Positions 34,841 through 47,034 of a DNA stretch of 64,000 nt are shown here, piece after piece. Below the pieces are notes generated by a model. That model saw only the letters and a list, made by a program, of their open reading frames with translations. It was not told where the DNA came from and ran no database searches. Position 1 is the first letter of the stretch; every line of letters begins with the position of its first letter. This DNA is from Calycina herbarum. Its lineage: Eukaryota > Ascomycota > Leotiomycetes > Helotiales > Pezizellaceae. Location of the stretch: positions 1 to 64,000 of the forward strand of contig LLEY01000157.1 of assembly GCA_001414485.1 (NCBI GenBank), written 5' to 3'. A program made the translations under genes and the position numbers.

Positions 34841-35666
34841 TCTCCCCCACCCCCAGAATGGTGGCGTTACAGGGGAGCGACTGCTTCCCCAAATCACCCT
34901 TTTTCGTTCCGGTGCTACAGCTGTCGCCTTCGCGTGGATACGGAAAGTGCACCATTACTTGCGACCCTACTAAAATCGAAACGTAAAAACTTAACAGCAA
35001 CTATTTGGAAAAATATAACAATAATATAACTAGATGCCCAAGATGCCAATTAACTATTGCCTGGAGTTGTAGACTTTTTAAGGTTGTTTGTGTCGAGTTA
35101 TGTGCGTTGGTACTAAAGTAATAGTACCACTTTCAGTGTCCACCGAGACGAACAAATCTTTCCTACATACCACTACAGGTACACACAGCAGCGTCACAAC
35201 TCCAAGTTATTAATAGTCAGCAGCAGCATCGTCTCTAGAAGTAGATACCAACATTACACCACTCTTCTTAGTGTAAAGGGCTCCAATGTGACGATATATT
35301 TGAAAGAAATCGAGAAGTACTTTCTTACCTCTCCAACCTCGCCGTCGATTGTTTCCGTTAGCTGCACTCCCCAGAGAAGAAGAAGAAAAAAGCTATATTG
35401 AAAGCCAGCAGTTATTCTTGTTCAACCGGAATCGATTATTTGGAACACAGATTTGCATAAAATTATAATTAGTCAGAGCTTTGAAAAGGCGGGAGACGAC
35501 TACAGCAAGTCTTACATAAACCAAGTATATAGCCACAACTTTGTATACGTATATATACAACTTCTTAATATAACACTCTTTTGTTTTTATAAGTTAGTAT
35601 AATACACTTGTAAAGGCTATAGCTTGCGATGCTATACTGTTTTTGAATTTTAAAAAGTATTATAGC
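34841..35666. other. Transition into AT-rich island
   Basis: Composition shifts from mixed to AT-rich. It includes one arm of a 34-bp inverted repeat (35427-35460) and ends with the 5-bp target site ATAGC before the solo LTR. No gene. Confidence 0.4.
35427..35460 (+). repeat. Left arm of island-bracketing inverted repeat
   Basis: A 34-base segment beginning CGGAATCGATTATTTGG is the reverse complement of 47115-47148 with a single mismatch. The two arms face each other across 11.7 kb holding all the transposons. Homology stops at both ends of each arm. Confidence 0.75.
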
Positions 35667-35941
35667 TGTAACGGCACGAAACGGATACTACTACAAAAGA
35701 GGCATATGGAAGTGCGTTCGATAGAATGACATATCCGAATGCTAGGCTCTGATACGAAGGAAAAGACCAAATTGGTCTTTCCCGATAGAGAGGAGGCAGC
35801 TATTTACAAGAGGTTCGGACAATAGTAAGTCCGGAAGCCATCTGGCTTTTCCAAAACCTGAAACAACATCCGTATCGTATCCCATTCGGCACGTAGACTC
35901 GGCAATTCCAATTCCGATCAATTCCTGATGGTTCTATCACA
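35667..35941 (+). mobile_element. Solo LTR (275 bp) with ATAGC target duplication
   Basis: The segment starts TGTAACGGCACG and ends TTCTATCACA (TG...CA) and is bordered by an exact 5-bp direct repeat, ATAGC, at 35662-35666 and 35942-35946, as left by an integrated LTR retroelement. Its base composition is ordinary, unlike the mutated elements to its right. It contains a hairpin (AAAGACC / GGTCTTT) near 35763. No internal coding region follows, so it is a solo LTR formed by recombination between the two LTRs. Family (Copia or Gypsy) is not determinable from the LTR alone; strand is arbitrary. Confidence 0.8.
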
Positions 35942-36006
35942 ATAGCTAACAAAAGTTATTAGTCGTACGCTAACTTAGAAATAAATATAAGTTTAGTTTT
36001 AGTATA

Positions 36007-36601
36007 ACGTGATCTATCACCGAGCTGCGTATATCACCGAGCTGCGTACTTTTACTAAATTTACTACTCTACTACTTTAACACGCGTTTTCTTCTTCTAT
36101 AATATAAGTCTAAACTTAAGAAGTACGAATTATATTAGCTATTAAAGCTATTCGAACATCTAAACGAAAATTAAGCTATAGAAACGCTATAAAAATCTAC
36201 AAAGTTTCTAAATCTACTCTTCGTCTTAGAATAAACAGCTAACCTTCTTATAGCGATACTAAACCTAATTATTTAAAGCTAATAAAATTAGAGAAGGAAA
36301 CAATTATTTAATATATATTCAATCGAGATTCTAGAGGGTTTTCACCTTAGCTAGCTAATATAGAAGATATAGCGAATTACCTTCTTAAGATACGTAGAGT
36401 AAAACGCGTCGGAAAGCGCTAAGTAGAACGATTCGTAGTTTAATAACTAGAGCTAAAGACGTGTTTTAATCGCGTTTACGACTTTTAAAGAGCCTTATAC
36501 AAAGATCCTAAGTTAATTAGCACGTGGTTTCGACTAGTAGAGAATATATAAGCGAAATATAGTATAGTAGATAGCGATTTCTATAACTTCGACGAGACCG
36601 G
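36007..36601 (+). pseudogene. Fot1/pogo transposase, 5' fragment
   Basis: The plus-strand remnant of the outer element's transposase. It is a diverged relative of the inner element's copy: the stretch CACGTGGTTTCGACTAGTAG is nearly identical in both. It ends in the YNFDET catalytic segment where the retrotransposon inserted. Numerous stops; not functional. Confidence 0.7.
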
Positions 36602-37064
36602 TGTAACGAAACTCAAACGAACTAAACAAAAGTGACTAAGTCTCGAAGGTTAGTATACAGATAAGAAGTATAGATACGCTAGGTTGTTTACTTAGAAGTA
36701 AACTCGTTACTTATATCAAAGATATTAAATAAGATAATAAGATTAATAACTAAAGTTAAATACGAAGCTCCTATCTAATAGTAGACGTGCTAGTCTTATA
36801 TAGAACCTTTATCTTAATTACGTCGCTTATATCGCTCGCGTCGCTTACGTCGTTCGCGATTAAGGCGATTAGAGCGATATAGGCGATTACGTTACGTGAT
36901 CGTATATAACTTCTAATATTACTATAATAGTAAGATCCTAAAATCCCTAAATACTCTTTGTATTACTAATTTCCTCCTATATTACCTTCTATTCCTAGAT
37001 ATTATACCTTATCTTATTAGAACGCTGTCTAGACTACTTACTATATATACTATGATTTGTAACA
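36602..37064 (-). repeat. 3' LTR of the Ty3/gypsy element
   Basis: 463 bases, identical in length to the LTR at 43457-43919 and clearly homologous along its whole length; the differences seen are mostly C/T and G/A. It contains clustered CGCTTATATCGCTCGCGTCG-type repeats near 36826-36870. Confidence 0.88.
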
Positions 37065-37077
37065 CTATCCCCTTCTT
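37065..37077 (-). other. Polypurine tract of the retrotransposon
   Basis: On the minus strand the sequence AAGAAGGGGATAG lies directly against the 3' LTR, the normal position of the primer for plus-strand DNA synthesis. It confirms the element's orientation. Confidence 0.7.
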
Positions 37078-37905
37078 AGACTAGTATGTCCCTACGCTTA
37101 AGTATAGCCTAAGAAAATATCGTTAAGAGGCTAGCAGCCTCTCTAGTTCCTATTATGTCGTTAATACCTCTTTTAAAAGATAAGCTTAAATAATATAGAA
37201 CCTTTAACACTCTTTAAATTAAACGTTTAAGATATAAAATAATCCCTTATACTTGTTATATAAATATAAAAACTAGTTATTAATACGTTAGCGTTCTTAG
37301 TAGTTCTAAGTGCTCTAAGTATACTAGGAAGAGCAAATCTTATAATATTAAGTTATAAAACCGAATACTCTTAATTTTTAAGTAGGAATCTATTAATACT
37401 TAGAAGTAGCGGTTATAATAAGAGGAAGAAACAGCTTATAAGATTTAAGAAGAAGCTATATAGAAGATCCTTTGTCTGTGAAAACAATAACGCTTCTTTA
37501 TAGAGCAGGAGTAAGAGATGCTCTATCGTAGTCTTACTAACCTATAAGAGCTTGATAAAGCTAACGAGAAAGAAAGAGCAGAGAAGGAGAAAGAAGAGAG
37601 GGAATTAGAGATCGTCTAGCTAGCGGCCTCTTCTTCTTTTAGCGACCTCGCTTTTGTTAACGAGCTGACTCTTAATTCAGCTTTTCTTAAGGCTTTCTCT
37701 TCTAACTACGAAATGTAGGTAATCCTAGGTTTTAGTAGTAGAACTTCCGAAGTTCCTCTAGGTAATAGTTAAGATTGCTTTTTAGCTTTTAAGTGTTTTC
37801 TAAGTATAGGTAATCTAACTATTTAATTAAATACTTAATCTTACCTCTAATAATCTTATAGTTAAGAATCCTTTCGACTTTATATTTAGTATTTAGATTA
37901 ACTAG

Positions 37906-38139
37906 TTAAATTTCTATAAATGAGGCTAGTAGTGCTCCCGGTAGTACTAGTTCGAGTAGAGATATATAGAATACTAGGTAGATGTTTATTATCCTTAGTA
38001 GTGCTAATTTATAATTTAAAGGTCTCTTAATATATTTAATTTTAAATAGTCTAAGTTTTTTATAATCTAGTTTATTACTTAGTCTTTTTATATTAATATT
38101 TTTTCGTACTAAGTAGGCTTTATCTCTCTCTTTTAGCAT
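37906..38139 (-). pseudogene. Retrotransposon integrase C-terminal fragment
   Basis: A 77-residue minus-strand open stretch containing DKAYLVRKNIN, KRLSNKLDYKKLRLFKIKYI and FYISLLEL. It matches the conserved C-terminal part of Ty3/gypsy integrases of filamentous fungi (the segment after the catalytic core). It is the longest surviving open piece of pol, bounded by stops. Confidence 0.7.
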
Positions 38140-39966
38140 TAGCTCCTAACTACGTTATTTATTATAGTAGTATACGTTTCTTTCTATAATAAACTATAAA
38201 TCTTTTATAAGTTCCTTATATAATCTCTTAATTTTCGAGACTTAAATACGAGTAAGCTAGTTATTAATAGTTATAGATAGTAGTTCTTAATACATTAATA
38301 ATTTATATCTAAAGTTAGTATAGAATAACGTAATAAGTATTATTTCTATTACTAAACTATTATAAGTAAACTATACTAAGGGTAGTAGTTCTACCTAGTT
38401 GTTTTACTAGTAGTTTACGTAATAACAAAGGTATATTTCTACTACTTAGTTTATATATTCGTTTCCTCTATTTATTTAAGAGTAAAAAGCTATTAAAAGC
38501 TTTCTTTTTACACTTAATCGTTCTATAAGAGCGATCTAAAATTTTAAGGTAAAGAGCTTGTCTCTATCTAAGAGTATCTCTTTAAGTAGTCTATATCTTA
38601 AGACTACTTCCTTAAGGAATATAAATGCTAATTCCTTAGCTATACTTAACTCTATATATACTACTAAAATTATATATTTTATAAGTTATTCTATAATAAC
38701 TAGGATCGAGTTATACTTAACTACTATTATTAGATCTTTAGATTTTAGTAATTTAATAATAAAATCTATAGATATTAATTTCTAAGGTATTTATAGTATT
38801 AGAGTAGTATTTATCTATCTATAAGAAGTATAGTAGGAAGCCTTATTCCTAGTATAGGTATTATACTCTACTATTACTTCTTTAACTATTATAGTTAACT
38901 AATTAATATAGTAGTATTATCTTATTCTCTAAAGAGTTCTACGAATTCCTTAGTAGTCGTAAGTAGACGTAGTATAGTATTCTTATATAAATTCCTTTAT
39001 ATATAAGCTAAGGACCTATAATTTCCCTTTTATATACTAGTTATAACCTTTATATATATTTTAAATTTTATTTATCTAAATATTATTTATTACTATAATT
39101 TTATATATAGTAGGTACTAAGTCTCTATTCTTAAGAGTTTTTAAGATTATAATCTTCTTATACTCTTTATTTCCCTTATATCTAGGTTTTCGGCTAAGAG
39201 TATTAGCTCGAGTATTTAACGTTCTCTTTATATATTAAATAATAATATTAAATCCTTCTAATATCTTTAACTATCTAGCTAATCGTCTAGTCGTAAGTTC
39301 CTTAGTTATTATAAATGTCCTAAGGTTTTTATAGTTAGATAAAACTATAACTAGGTGTTTTACTAGCTATAAATAAATTCTCTAGTATTCTAAGGCTAAT
39401 ACTATAGTAAGTAACTCTTTATTAAATATACTATAGTTTTATTATACTAGGTTAAATGTTTTAGAATATAATATAATAGATATAAGTTTTCTCTTTTTAT
39501 TTAGTTATAAGTAAATCGTATCTACTAATATATCTAAGATATCTGTTTTAATTATACTTAGTTTTTCTATATTAAAGTTATATAAAATAGGTTTTTCTAT
39601 AAACCTTACTTTAATCTTTTAAAAAGCGTCCTTAGCCTATTTATTCTAAATAAATTTAATAGCTTTCTTAACTAGTACTATTATTAGTTTAGCAATCTTT
39701 ATATAGTCTTATATAAATAGATAGTAAAAGTTTATAAATCTAAGGAAAGACTATATATCTTTTATATTTTTTAGTAATTTCTAGTTTAAGATGTCTTAAA
39801 TCTTTATTAGATCTATTTCTATTTTTCCTAAGCTAAATACTTATCTTAGGAAAAGTGTCTAAGTTATTTTAAACTTATATTTCAAAAGTTTTAACTAAGA
39901 GTTTACTTTTATAAGTTGTTATAAAACTTCTTTAATATATCTCTTATATTCTTCTTCTTTTTCTAA

Positions 39967-39993
39967 GAAGATTAAGATATTATCTAAGTAATA
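39967..39993 (-). pseudogene. Reverse transcriptase active-site remnant
   Basis: The minus strand reads YYLDNILIF. In the family this is the YxDD catalytic box, so the second aspartate is now asparagine through a G-to-A change (GAT to AAT). The surrounding pol frame is full of stops. Confidence 0.7.
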
Positions 39994-42489
39994 GATTACT
40001 ATTACTTCTAAAAGATCTTCTAAAATATTATTATTTTATTTCTAATATATAGCTAGTATATTATAAAGTCTAAATAGTATAACTATATATTTATAAAGGC
40101 TTAATAGTAAGGCAAATACTATCTTCTATTCGTCTCTGGTTTTTATTTATATAAGTCTATAAGCGTTTTATTAATCTAATTTCGTAAATCGTACTACCTT
40201 ACCTAACTTATTCTACAAGTATTAGCTAGGTAGTAGTAGATAAGCGTCCTTAACTATAGTATAATTTACTTCTTAATAATTAATATATACTCTTCTATCT
40301 AGGTTATCTTTCTTCTTAATAATAAGTATATTTAAGGTAATTAGTAACTTAGATCTTCTAATATATCTCTTTTTAATACCTTCTTTTATATAACTTTCTA
40401 TTCTCTATAGGCTCTTCTAGTTATATAACCGAAGCTTCTACTTCGAAAGATAATAACCCTCTTTTAATTTAATCTTATAATCTTATAAGCAATGTTCTAG
40501 TAAAGCTTATAAGTCTTCTAGGTTTTTAAACAAAGCTTTAAATTCTCTATACTATATAGGTATTTCGTTATTAGCTTCCTTACTAACCTATAAAGAACCC
40601 TAGACAAGGTGTTCTAGCACTTTAGAAGAGGTAGCGCTAACCTTATTCTAGCTTTAAAGTTATAAACACGAACTCTTATATTTATATTAACTAAAAGTTA
40701 TCTTTCTAGCTTTCTAGTCGATTTCTAGATTATATTCCTAAATCTATAGTATACTAAGTATTACTTCCTTACTTTCTATTTTAATAATATCGAATTATAT
40801 GTCTAAGTAGTATCCTTCGATATTGATTTTCGTTAGAATAGTTTATTAATTAATAATTCTATTTTAATATATAACGTCTATTCTATTAACTACTCTTAAT
40901 TAATATAGTCTTATTTCTTTAATTAGAACGTTCAGCTTCTCTTAAGCTATTAGAGAAATAAAGTTACTCGTTGCTTCTAAGTCTATTATAACTTATAACT
41001 TCTTCTCTCTTATTTCTATAGTTACTACTAACTGTCTTTCTTCTAAAGTAGCGTCTAACTTTACTTTAATATATTAGACTTTGAAGAAACGATTTTCTTA
41101 ATTATAATTCTTTTTCTCTTTATCTTTATACTATAGAAAGAATCTTACTCTTTCCTTATTAGTATATACTACCTTATATACTAATCTATATTCTAGGATT
41201 TCTATTATCCTAGGAATTCCTCTTATAAATCGTTTTAGTATTTGTTTATAATTATATTAGATCTATTTATAACTAGTTTTTATAATAGCTTTTATAGACT
41301 ATAGCTTTCCTATATATAGATAATCTAAAGTAGCCTCTAGTATACTTATCTCTAGTTTTATATAGTAAACCTTAAATATATAGTCTCTTAAATTCTTTTC
41401 TCTAATAGCTCGAATCTAAGACTAAAGAAAGAATACTACTCCTTCTTTATCTGATAATACTACTTTATATATCTAATAATATTCTACTATTCTAATAGGT
41501 TCTAGTAATATTTCTTTAAACCGTTTCTATAATAACTAGTCTAAGATTAGACTTAGTTTATATCGTATCTATTATACTATCGTTTCTTAAACTATTTCTA
41601 TAAACTATAGTTCTTCTATTAATAGGTAGTATAATTCTTCTAGTTCCGTTTTAGCCTATCTAGTTATATTAAGCTCTCTTCGCTTCTAAAATAGTATATT
41701 AAATAGTTATTATAAGTCGTATTTCCTAAATACTAGCTTATTATTTCTAATTAATATAACTATAATATATTACTTAAACTCCTTTAGTATAACATCTTTA
41801 GGTAGTATTCTAAGGAAAGGGTTTTTAATTCGTCTTTTAAATCCTGTTAGAACTTACTATGTCTATATACTATTCTTATCTAAAATATTATATACCTTCT
41901 ATACGTCTCTAACCTTAGGATAAGTAATTCCCTTAATTCGTAGTAGGTTATATATAGGTTCTTTATTCTTAATAGTTTCTTACTTAGTAATTAGACTAAC
42001 TAAAGTTATTATTTTAAGGTTATTTCTTATAACTATATATATTATTAAAATAGTTAGGTTAACTCCTTATATTATATAAGAACTCTAGAAGTCTAGTTTT
42101 TAGTTATCTATATATACCTATCGATTTCCTTGTTTAAAGGTTCTAAGGAAAGCCTAAGTTTCTCTAACTTTAGAGTCTCTATTTCTTATTTCTTCTTCTA
42201 AACTAGAAGATGAATCTAATATCTCTAAAGAACTTATTAATAGTAGTAATTCGTATTCTACTTAAAAAGGTTACTCGAATTCTATTACTATTTATATATT
42301 ATAATATTCTTTAAGAAGTAGATCTCTATTATTATTAGTATCTTATATACTACTAATTCCTTTATTATTTTTAATCTAGGTTCTATATCCTCGTATCTTA
42401 AGCTTCTTATTTATAAGTTTAATATAATTAGTTAAGGCTATCTATTATAGAATAGTAGTATTAATTTATTTCTTTCTCTTAGAGTCTTT

Positions 42490-42546
42490 CTTCTTACTAT
42501 ACTTATTTACTCTATAACTTAGAAGACTATAATTATAATATAAGTT
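42490..42546 (-). pseudogene. Gag zinc-knuckle remnant
   Basis: The minus strand reads YYNYSLLSYRVNKY, which keeps the spacing of a CCHC zinc knuckle (x2, x4, x4). All four metal ligands are replaced by tyrosine, each explainable by a C-to-T or G-to-A transition. It marks the gag end of the element. Confidence 0.65.
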
Positions 42547-43456
42547 CTACTTACGTCGACGATTTCGCTTCTCCTAGGAAAGTCCTTCTTTCTTTAGAAA
42601 GGTTTTCTTCTATATAGCGTTTACCTCCTTACTATGTTTATTAGTATAAGAGTGCTTTTACTTCTCTAACTATTTACTCTTCTCTCTATACCTAGGGTTA
42701 CTCTTCCTAAATTTATATAAGCGGTTATCTAGCTAAATAACTTCCTTAATTATACCTATAATAGTTAAGAATTATATGTTCTACTTAGCTATTTCCTTAT
42801 AGATATATATCTTCAATCCTCTACGAAAGAGTTTTATAAGAGTAATCGTATCCTATTCTAACTTTGTTTTATAACGTTGAAATTTATTAGTATAATCTAT
42901 TATAGATCTAGTCTAGTGTAATTCTAAAAGCTTATATATAGCTGTTTAGATTGTATTAAAGTCTCTAAAGACTTTTCTAATAGTTGTCTTAAATCCTTTC
43001 TAAGATTTAAATATAATCTTAGTTAATTCTATCTTTCTATCTTTATCCTTATTCTTAAAGAAGTCCTCTAAGTATAGCTAGGCCTATTCTAATACTAATC
43101 CCCTAAGATAGAAGATAGTAAAGATAGTTTATAAATTATAATTACCTTTAAACTTATTAGTATTAAAGTTGAAATAGATGTCTATTTAGAGGAGGAATAA
43201 GTCGAGTTCCTTTCGCTTCTTATAATACATATCTAGTATCTTAACTTTAATCGATTTAAGTGCTTCGACTTTATAGAGCTTAGAAGCGTCCGGTATACTA
43301 ATATTATCGTCGTTTCTGGTTAACTATATTCTAGTAGGTGTTCTTCTAGCTATACTTCTAGATGTTTCTATAACGTTAACTTAACTAGTATTTAAGCTAG
43401 CTACTACAGGGGTTGTTAGAGCTATAGCGACTGAACTTCTAAGTAGGTACTTAAAG

Positions 43457-43919
43457 TATAATAAAACTTAAATAAACTAAATAAAAGTAACTAAGTCTCG
43501 AAGGTTAGTATATAGATAAGAAGTATAGATATACTAGGTTATTTACTTAGAAGTAAACTCGTTACTTATATTAAAGATATTAAATAAGATAATAAGATTA
43601 ATAACTAAAGTTAAGTACGAAGCTCCTATCTAATAGTAGACGTGCTAGTCTTATATAGAACCTTTATCTTAATTACGTCGCTTATATCGCTTACGTCGCT
43701 CGCGTCGCTCGCGATTAAGGCGATTAGAGCGATGTAGGCGATCACGTTACGTAATCGCACGTGACTTCTAACATTACTATAATAGTAAGATCCTAAAATC
43801 CCTAAATACCCTTCGTATTACTGATTTCCTCCTATGTTACCTTCTATTCCTAGATGTTATACCTTATTCTATTAGAACGCTGTCTAAACTACTTACTACG
43901 TATACTATGATTCGTAATA
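43457..43919 (-). repeat. 5' LTR of the Ty3/gypsy element
   Basis: 463 bases homologous to 36602-37064. Here the terminal TG and CA have become TA and TA, changes of the RIP type. The ACCGG target copy follows at 43920. Confidence 0.88.
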
Positions 43920-44243
43920 ACCGGCTTTATAATAAGTTAAATCTATTCTAGAATAGTTATTACTTATACTAATTAACGTAGTAAGAGTAAGATAGTTTAA
44001 CTAGGTAATCGAGAATAGATAATAGTAATTATTATAATTAATAACGAAGGTAGAAGTATCTCTCTATTTCTTATTATTTAAAGCGCTAATTACCTCGCGA
44101 ATTAGTATTCTAAAACTAGCCTTCTTTATAATTAGGTTATTAAACCTATAAATAATAGTTAGATAAATAATAAGATAGGTCTAGAATAGTTAAAACACTT
44201 TAATAAATATACTACTACTTAAGCTAAGAGTCTATATCGTATA

Positions 44244-46104
44244 ACGTGGTATACTAGGACCTCGTGATTATCAGAACCTTGTGAATTTTTTCCCTACTCT
44301 ACTACCTCTAACTTTAACACGCGTTTTCTTAACAACTACCTAATAGAATCTCAAACTTAAGAAGCTTAAATTATCCTAGCTATTGAAGCTATTCGATTAT
44401 CTAAACGAATAAACTATAGTAAAGCTGCGAAGCTATATAGAGTCTCTTATTCTATACTTACTAATAGAATAGCTAGTTGGACTACTCTTAGCGAACGCTG
44501 GCTAGTAAATTATAAAATAACTATAATAGAAGAGAAGGTAATTATTTAAAATATACTTAATCTAGATACGAGAGGATTTACGCCCTAGCTAGGTAGTGTA
44601 GAAGATATAGCAAATTATATACTCGAGTCGTGTAGAGGATAACGCGTTAGAAAGAACTAGGTATAACGATTTATATAACGACGTCTAGAACTAAAGACGC
44701 GTTTTAATCGCGTTTACGATTTCTAAAGAGCCTTATACGAAGATCCTAAGCTAATTAGCACGTGGTTTCGACTAGTAGAGAATATATAAGCGAAATATAG
44801 GATCTAAGACTACGATTTCTATAACTTTAATAAGACTGGTTTTATAATAGGTATTATCTATACTGGAATAGTTATTATATACGCTGATCGACGTAGTAGA
44901 GGTAAGACTATCTAGCTAGGCAATCGGGAATAGGCTATAGTAATTGTCTATATTAATAGAGAGGGTTTAAGTATCTCTCTATTCTTAGTAGTTTAAGAGA
45001 AAAATCACCTTACTAGTTAGTATACTAAGAGCGGTCTTCCTAATAACTAGGTTATTAAACTAACTAGTAATAGATAGACTAATAATAAGACAGGCTTAGA
45101 ATAGCTAGAACACTTCGATAAGCATACTCGTGGTTATATAAAAGAGCTATATCGAATATTAGTTCTAGATAGATATAAGAGTTATAAATCGGTAGTATTC
45201 TAAGAGTATTACAAGTTATATAATATTATTACTCTTTACCTACCTCCTTATTCGTCTTATCTAACCCAGCTACTCGACGTTAGATGTTTTAGTATTCTTA
45301 AACATATATATAAGCGTTAAATCGAGACCTTTATTAAGGCTTATATAAACTATATTACTAAGGTCGAGTTCTTTCTTACGTTTTATATAGCCTACAACTA
45401 GTTAATAACAACCTAAAACGCTAAAGCTGGGTTCTGTAGAGCTGGTCTAGTGCCTCTAGAACCCTAGACTATGATCTTAAAGCTTAATATCAAGTTATAG
45501 ACTCCTACACCTACCGGACCCCCCTCTACCGACGCTACCTCTTAGGTCTCCTAGACTCCTCGTAACTCTTCTAAAGCTCTTTCGTAATCAACTCTTATTA
45601 AGGATTATATTACTCGTTACTAAGGAAGCTCGCTAATACCTATTTTCTAGATAATCGCTTTATTAGTAAAAGGTATAGAGCGATTAGCCTATAAGGTAAC
45701 TCTCTTATTAGCCGAGGTCTATATACTTCGAACAGTAAATAAAGCCCTTAGCAAACGCCAGAGGACTAAAAATACCCGTGTCTAAGAAGGAGGTACACTT
45801 ACTATAGAGGATACATAGGACGGATTAGCTTAGAAGAATACAGAGAAGCAGGTTCGACGTAACAAGCGCTCTAGAGAGGGTAGAGAAGATGAAGGACAAA
45901 CGACTCAGCGACGTTATAGTACTTATAGAAAAACTGGTTATAATACGCAGACGTGTTAAGAAGTTATAGATATATCTAGTTTATTAGATTCCGAGTAGTT
46001 TTAATTAATTTAATATATTATAGTAGTTTTATTATATTTTAAAGTAGTAGAGTAGGAAAAAATTCACAAGGTCCTAATAATTACGAGGTTCTAGTATACT
46101 ACGT
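44244..46104 (+). mobile_element. Inner Fot1/pogo-like DNA transposon
   Basis: A 1861-base element bounded by inverted repeats of about 50 bases: left ACGTGGTATACTAGGACCTC, right the reverse complement of a close variant. TA lies at 44242-44243 and 46105-46106. Sequence on either side rejoins into the outer element's transposase, aligning with the inner element's own uninterrupted sequence at about 45147-45180, which proves insertion. Its ends differ from those of the outer element, so it is a separate subfamily. Confidence 0.88.
44330..45990 (+). pseudogene. Fot1/pogo transposase relic
   Basis: The plus strand retains a basic helix-turn-helix-like start and the segment YNFNKTGF at 44820-44843, where the catalytic aspartate of the DDE domain has become asparagine. 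It is followed by ADRRSRGKT and LGNRE, characteristic of the Fot1/pogo DDE_1 family. Many in-frame stops; inactive. Confidence 0.75.
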
Positions 46105-46106
46105 TA

Positions 46107-47034
46107 TTAGTTTTAAATAGATATAAGAGTTACGAATTAGTAGAATTTTAAGAATATTATAAGTCTTATAATATTATAACTCTTAGATTATCTCTATATT
46201 CTTCTTATCTAACCTAGCTACTTAATATCAGATGTTTTACTATTCTTAAGTAGAAGTATAGTTAAGAAATCAAAGGGTTTATAAAAGTATATATTAATTA
46301 TATTACTAAGGTCGAGTTTCTTATAATCTTTAAATAAGTGTATATTAAGTTAATTACTTCTATAAACAGTTAAGCTAGATTCTATAGAGCTAGATTAATA
46401 CCTTTTAACTCTTAAGTAGTTATATCGAAGTTAGATATAAAGTTACGAACTCTAACGCCTACTAGCCTCTCTTCTGTCGAAGCAGACTCTTAGGTTTCGT
46501 AGACCTCTTATAACTTAATAGAAGCTCTTTTATAAACGACTTTAGTTAGTAATCGTATTACCTATTATTAAGAAAGCTCGTCTACTCCTCTTTTTCAAAC
46601 TATCGCTTTATTAGCTAAAGATATAGAGCGTTTAGCTTATAAATTAACTCTTATTAATACCGAGCTACGTATACTTTAAGTAGTAAATAAGACACTTTCT
46701 AAGCGTCGTAGAGCTAAAAAGAATCGTATCTATTAAGGAGGTACACTTACTATAGAGGATATATACGATATTATAGCTTAAGACGAAGTAAATAAGTAGA
46801 TACGACGCGATAAGCGCTTTAGAAGAGTAAATAGTAAGGAAGGGATTTCAACTACGCGACGTTATAGTACTTATAGAAAGACTAGTTATAATACGCGAAC
46901 TTGTCAAGAACTTATAGATATATCTAGCTTATTAGAATCCGAAGAGTAATAAGTTTTATCTATTATTATAGTTGATTTATTATATTTTAAAGTAGTAGAA
47001 GTCGGTAAAAGTGCGCAGCTCGGTGATGGATCAC
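46107..47034 (+). pseudogene. Outer Fot1/pogo transposase, 3' fragment
   Basis: Continues the outer transposase after the inner element. The sequence from about 46107 parallels the inner element from about 45165 onward, including a conserved lysine/arginine-rich tail region near 46700-46900, then leads into the right inverted repeat. Confidence 0.7.

Larger units (their letters stand above)
36602..43919 (-). mobile_element. Ty3/gypsy LTR retrotransposon, RIP-mutated
   Basis: Two 463-base direct repeats (36602-37064 and 43457-43919) bound a 7318-base element flanked by the exact 5-bp target duplication ACCGG (36597-36601 and 43920-43924). The LTRs end in TG...CA on one copy and in RIP-type changed TA...TA on the other. 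Pol features read on the minus strand: a gag-type zinc knuckle near 42490-42546, the reverse transcriptase YLDN segment at 39967-39993, and the integrase C-terminal region at 37906-38139. This order (gag, RT, integrase) is Ty3/gypsy. A purine-rich tract (AAGAAGGGGATAG, minus strand, 37065-37077) adjoins the 3' LTR. Stops throughout; dead. Confidence 0.9.
36007..47034 (+). mobile_element. Outer Fot1/pogo-like DNA transposon, split by two insertions
   Basis: Terminal inverted repeats begin ACGTGATC(T/C)ATCACCGAGCTGCG, at 36007 on the left and ending about 47034 on the right, next to TA on each side as expected for Tc1/mariner-class elements. The left end carries a second tandem copy of ATCACCGAGCTGCGTA that the right end lacks. 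Removing the retrotransposon (36602-43924) and the inner transposon (44244-46106) leaves about 1.84 kb, the size of Fot1-type elements. The transposase runs on the plus strand; a YNFDET motif at 36582-36599 fits the first catalytic aspartate. Frames are interrupted by many stops. Right-end coordinates are uncertain by a few bases. Confidence 0.85.

Noticed and set aside
33782..34986. Several overlapping open frames of 100-140 codons on both strands
   Set aside because: They arise from the two-box minisatellite: the translated segments repeat with the DNA units, lie on both strands and match no family.
36007..47034. CRISPR-like or tandem array in the AT-rich island
   Set aside because: The repeated segments are one LTR pair and transposon ends, without regular repeat-spacer structure, and the host is a eukaryote.
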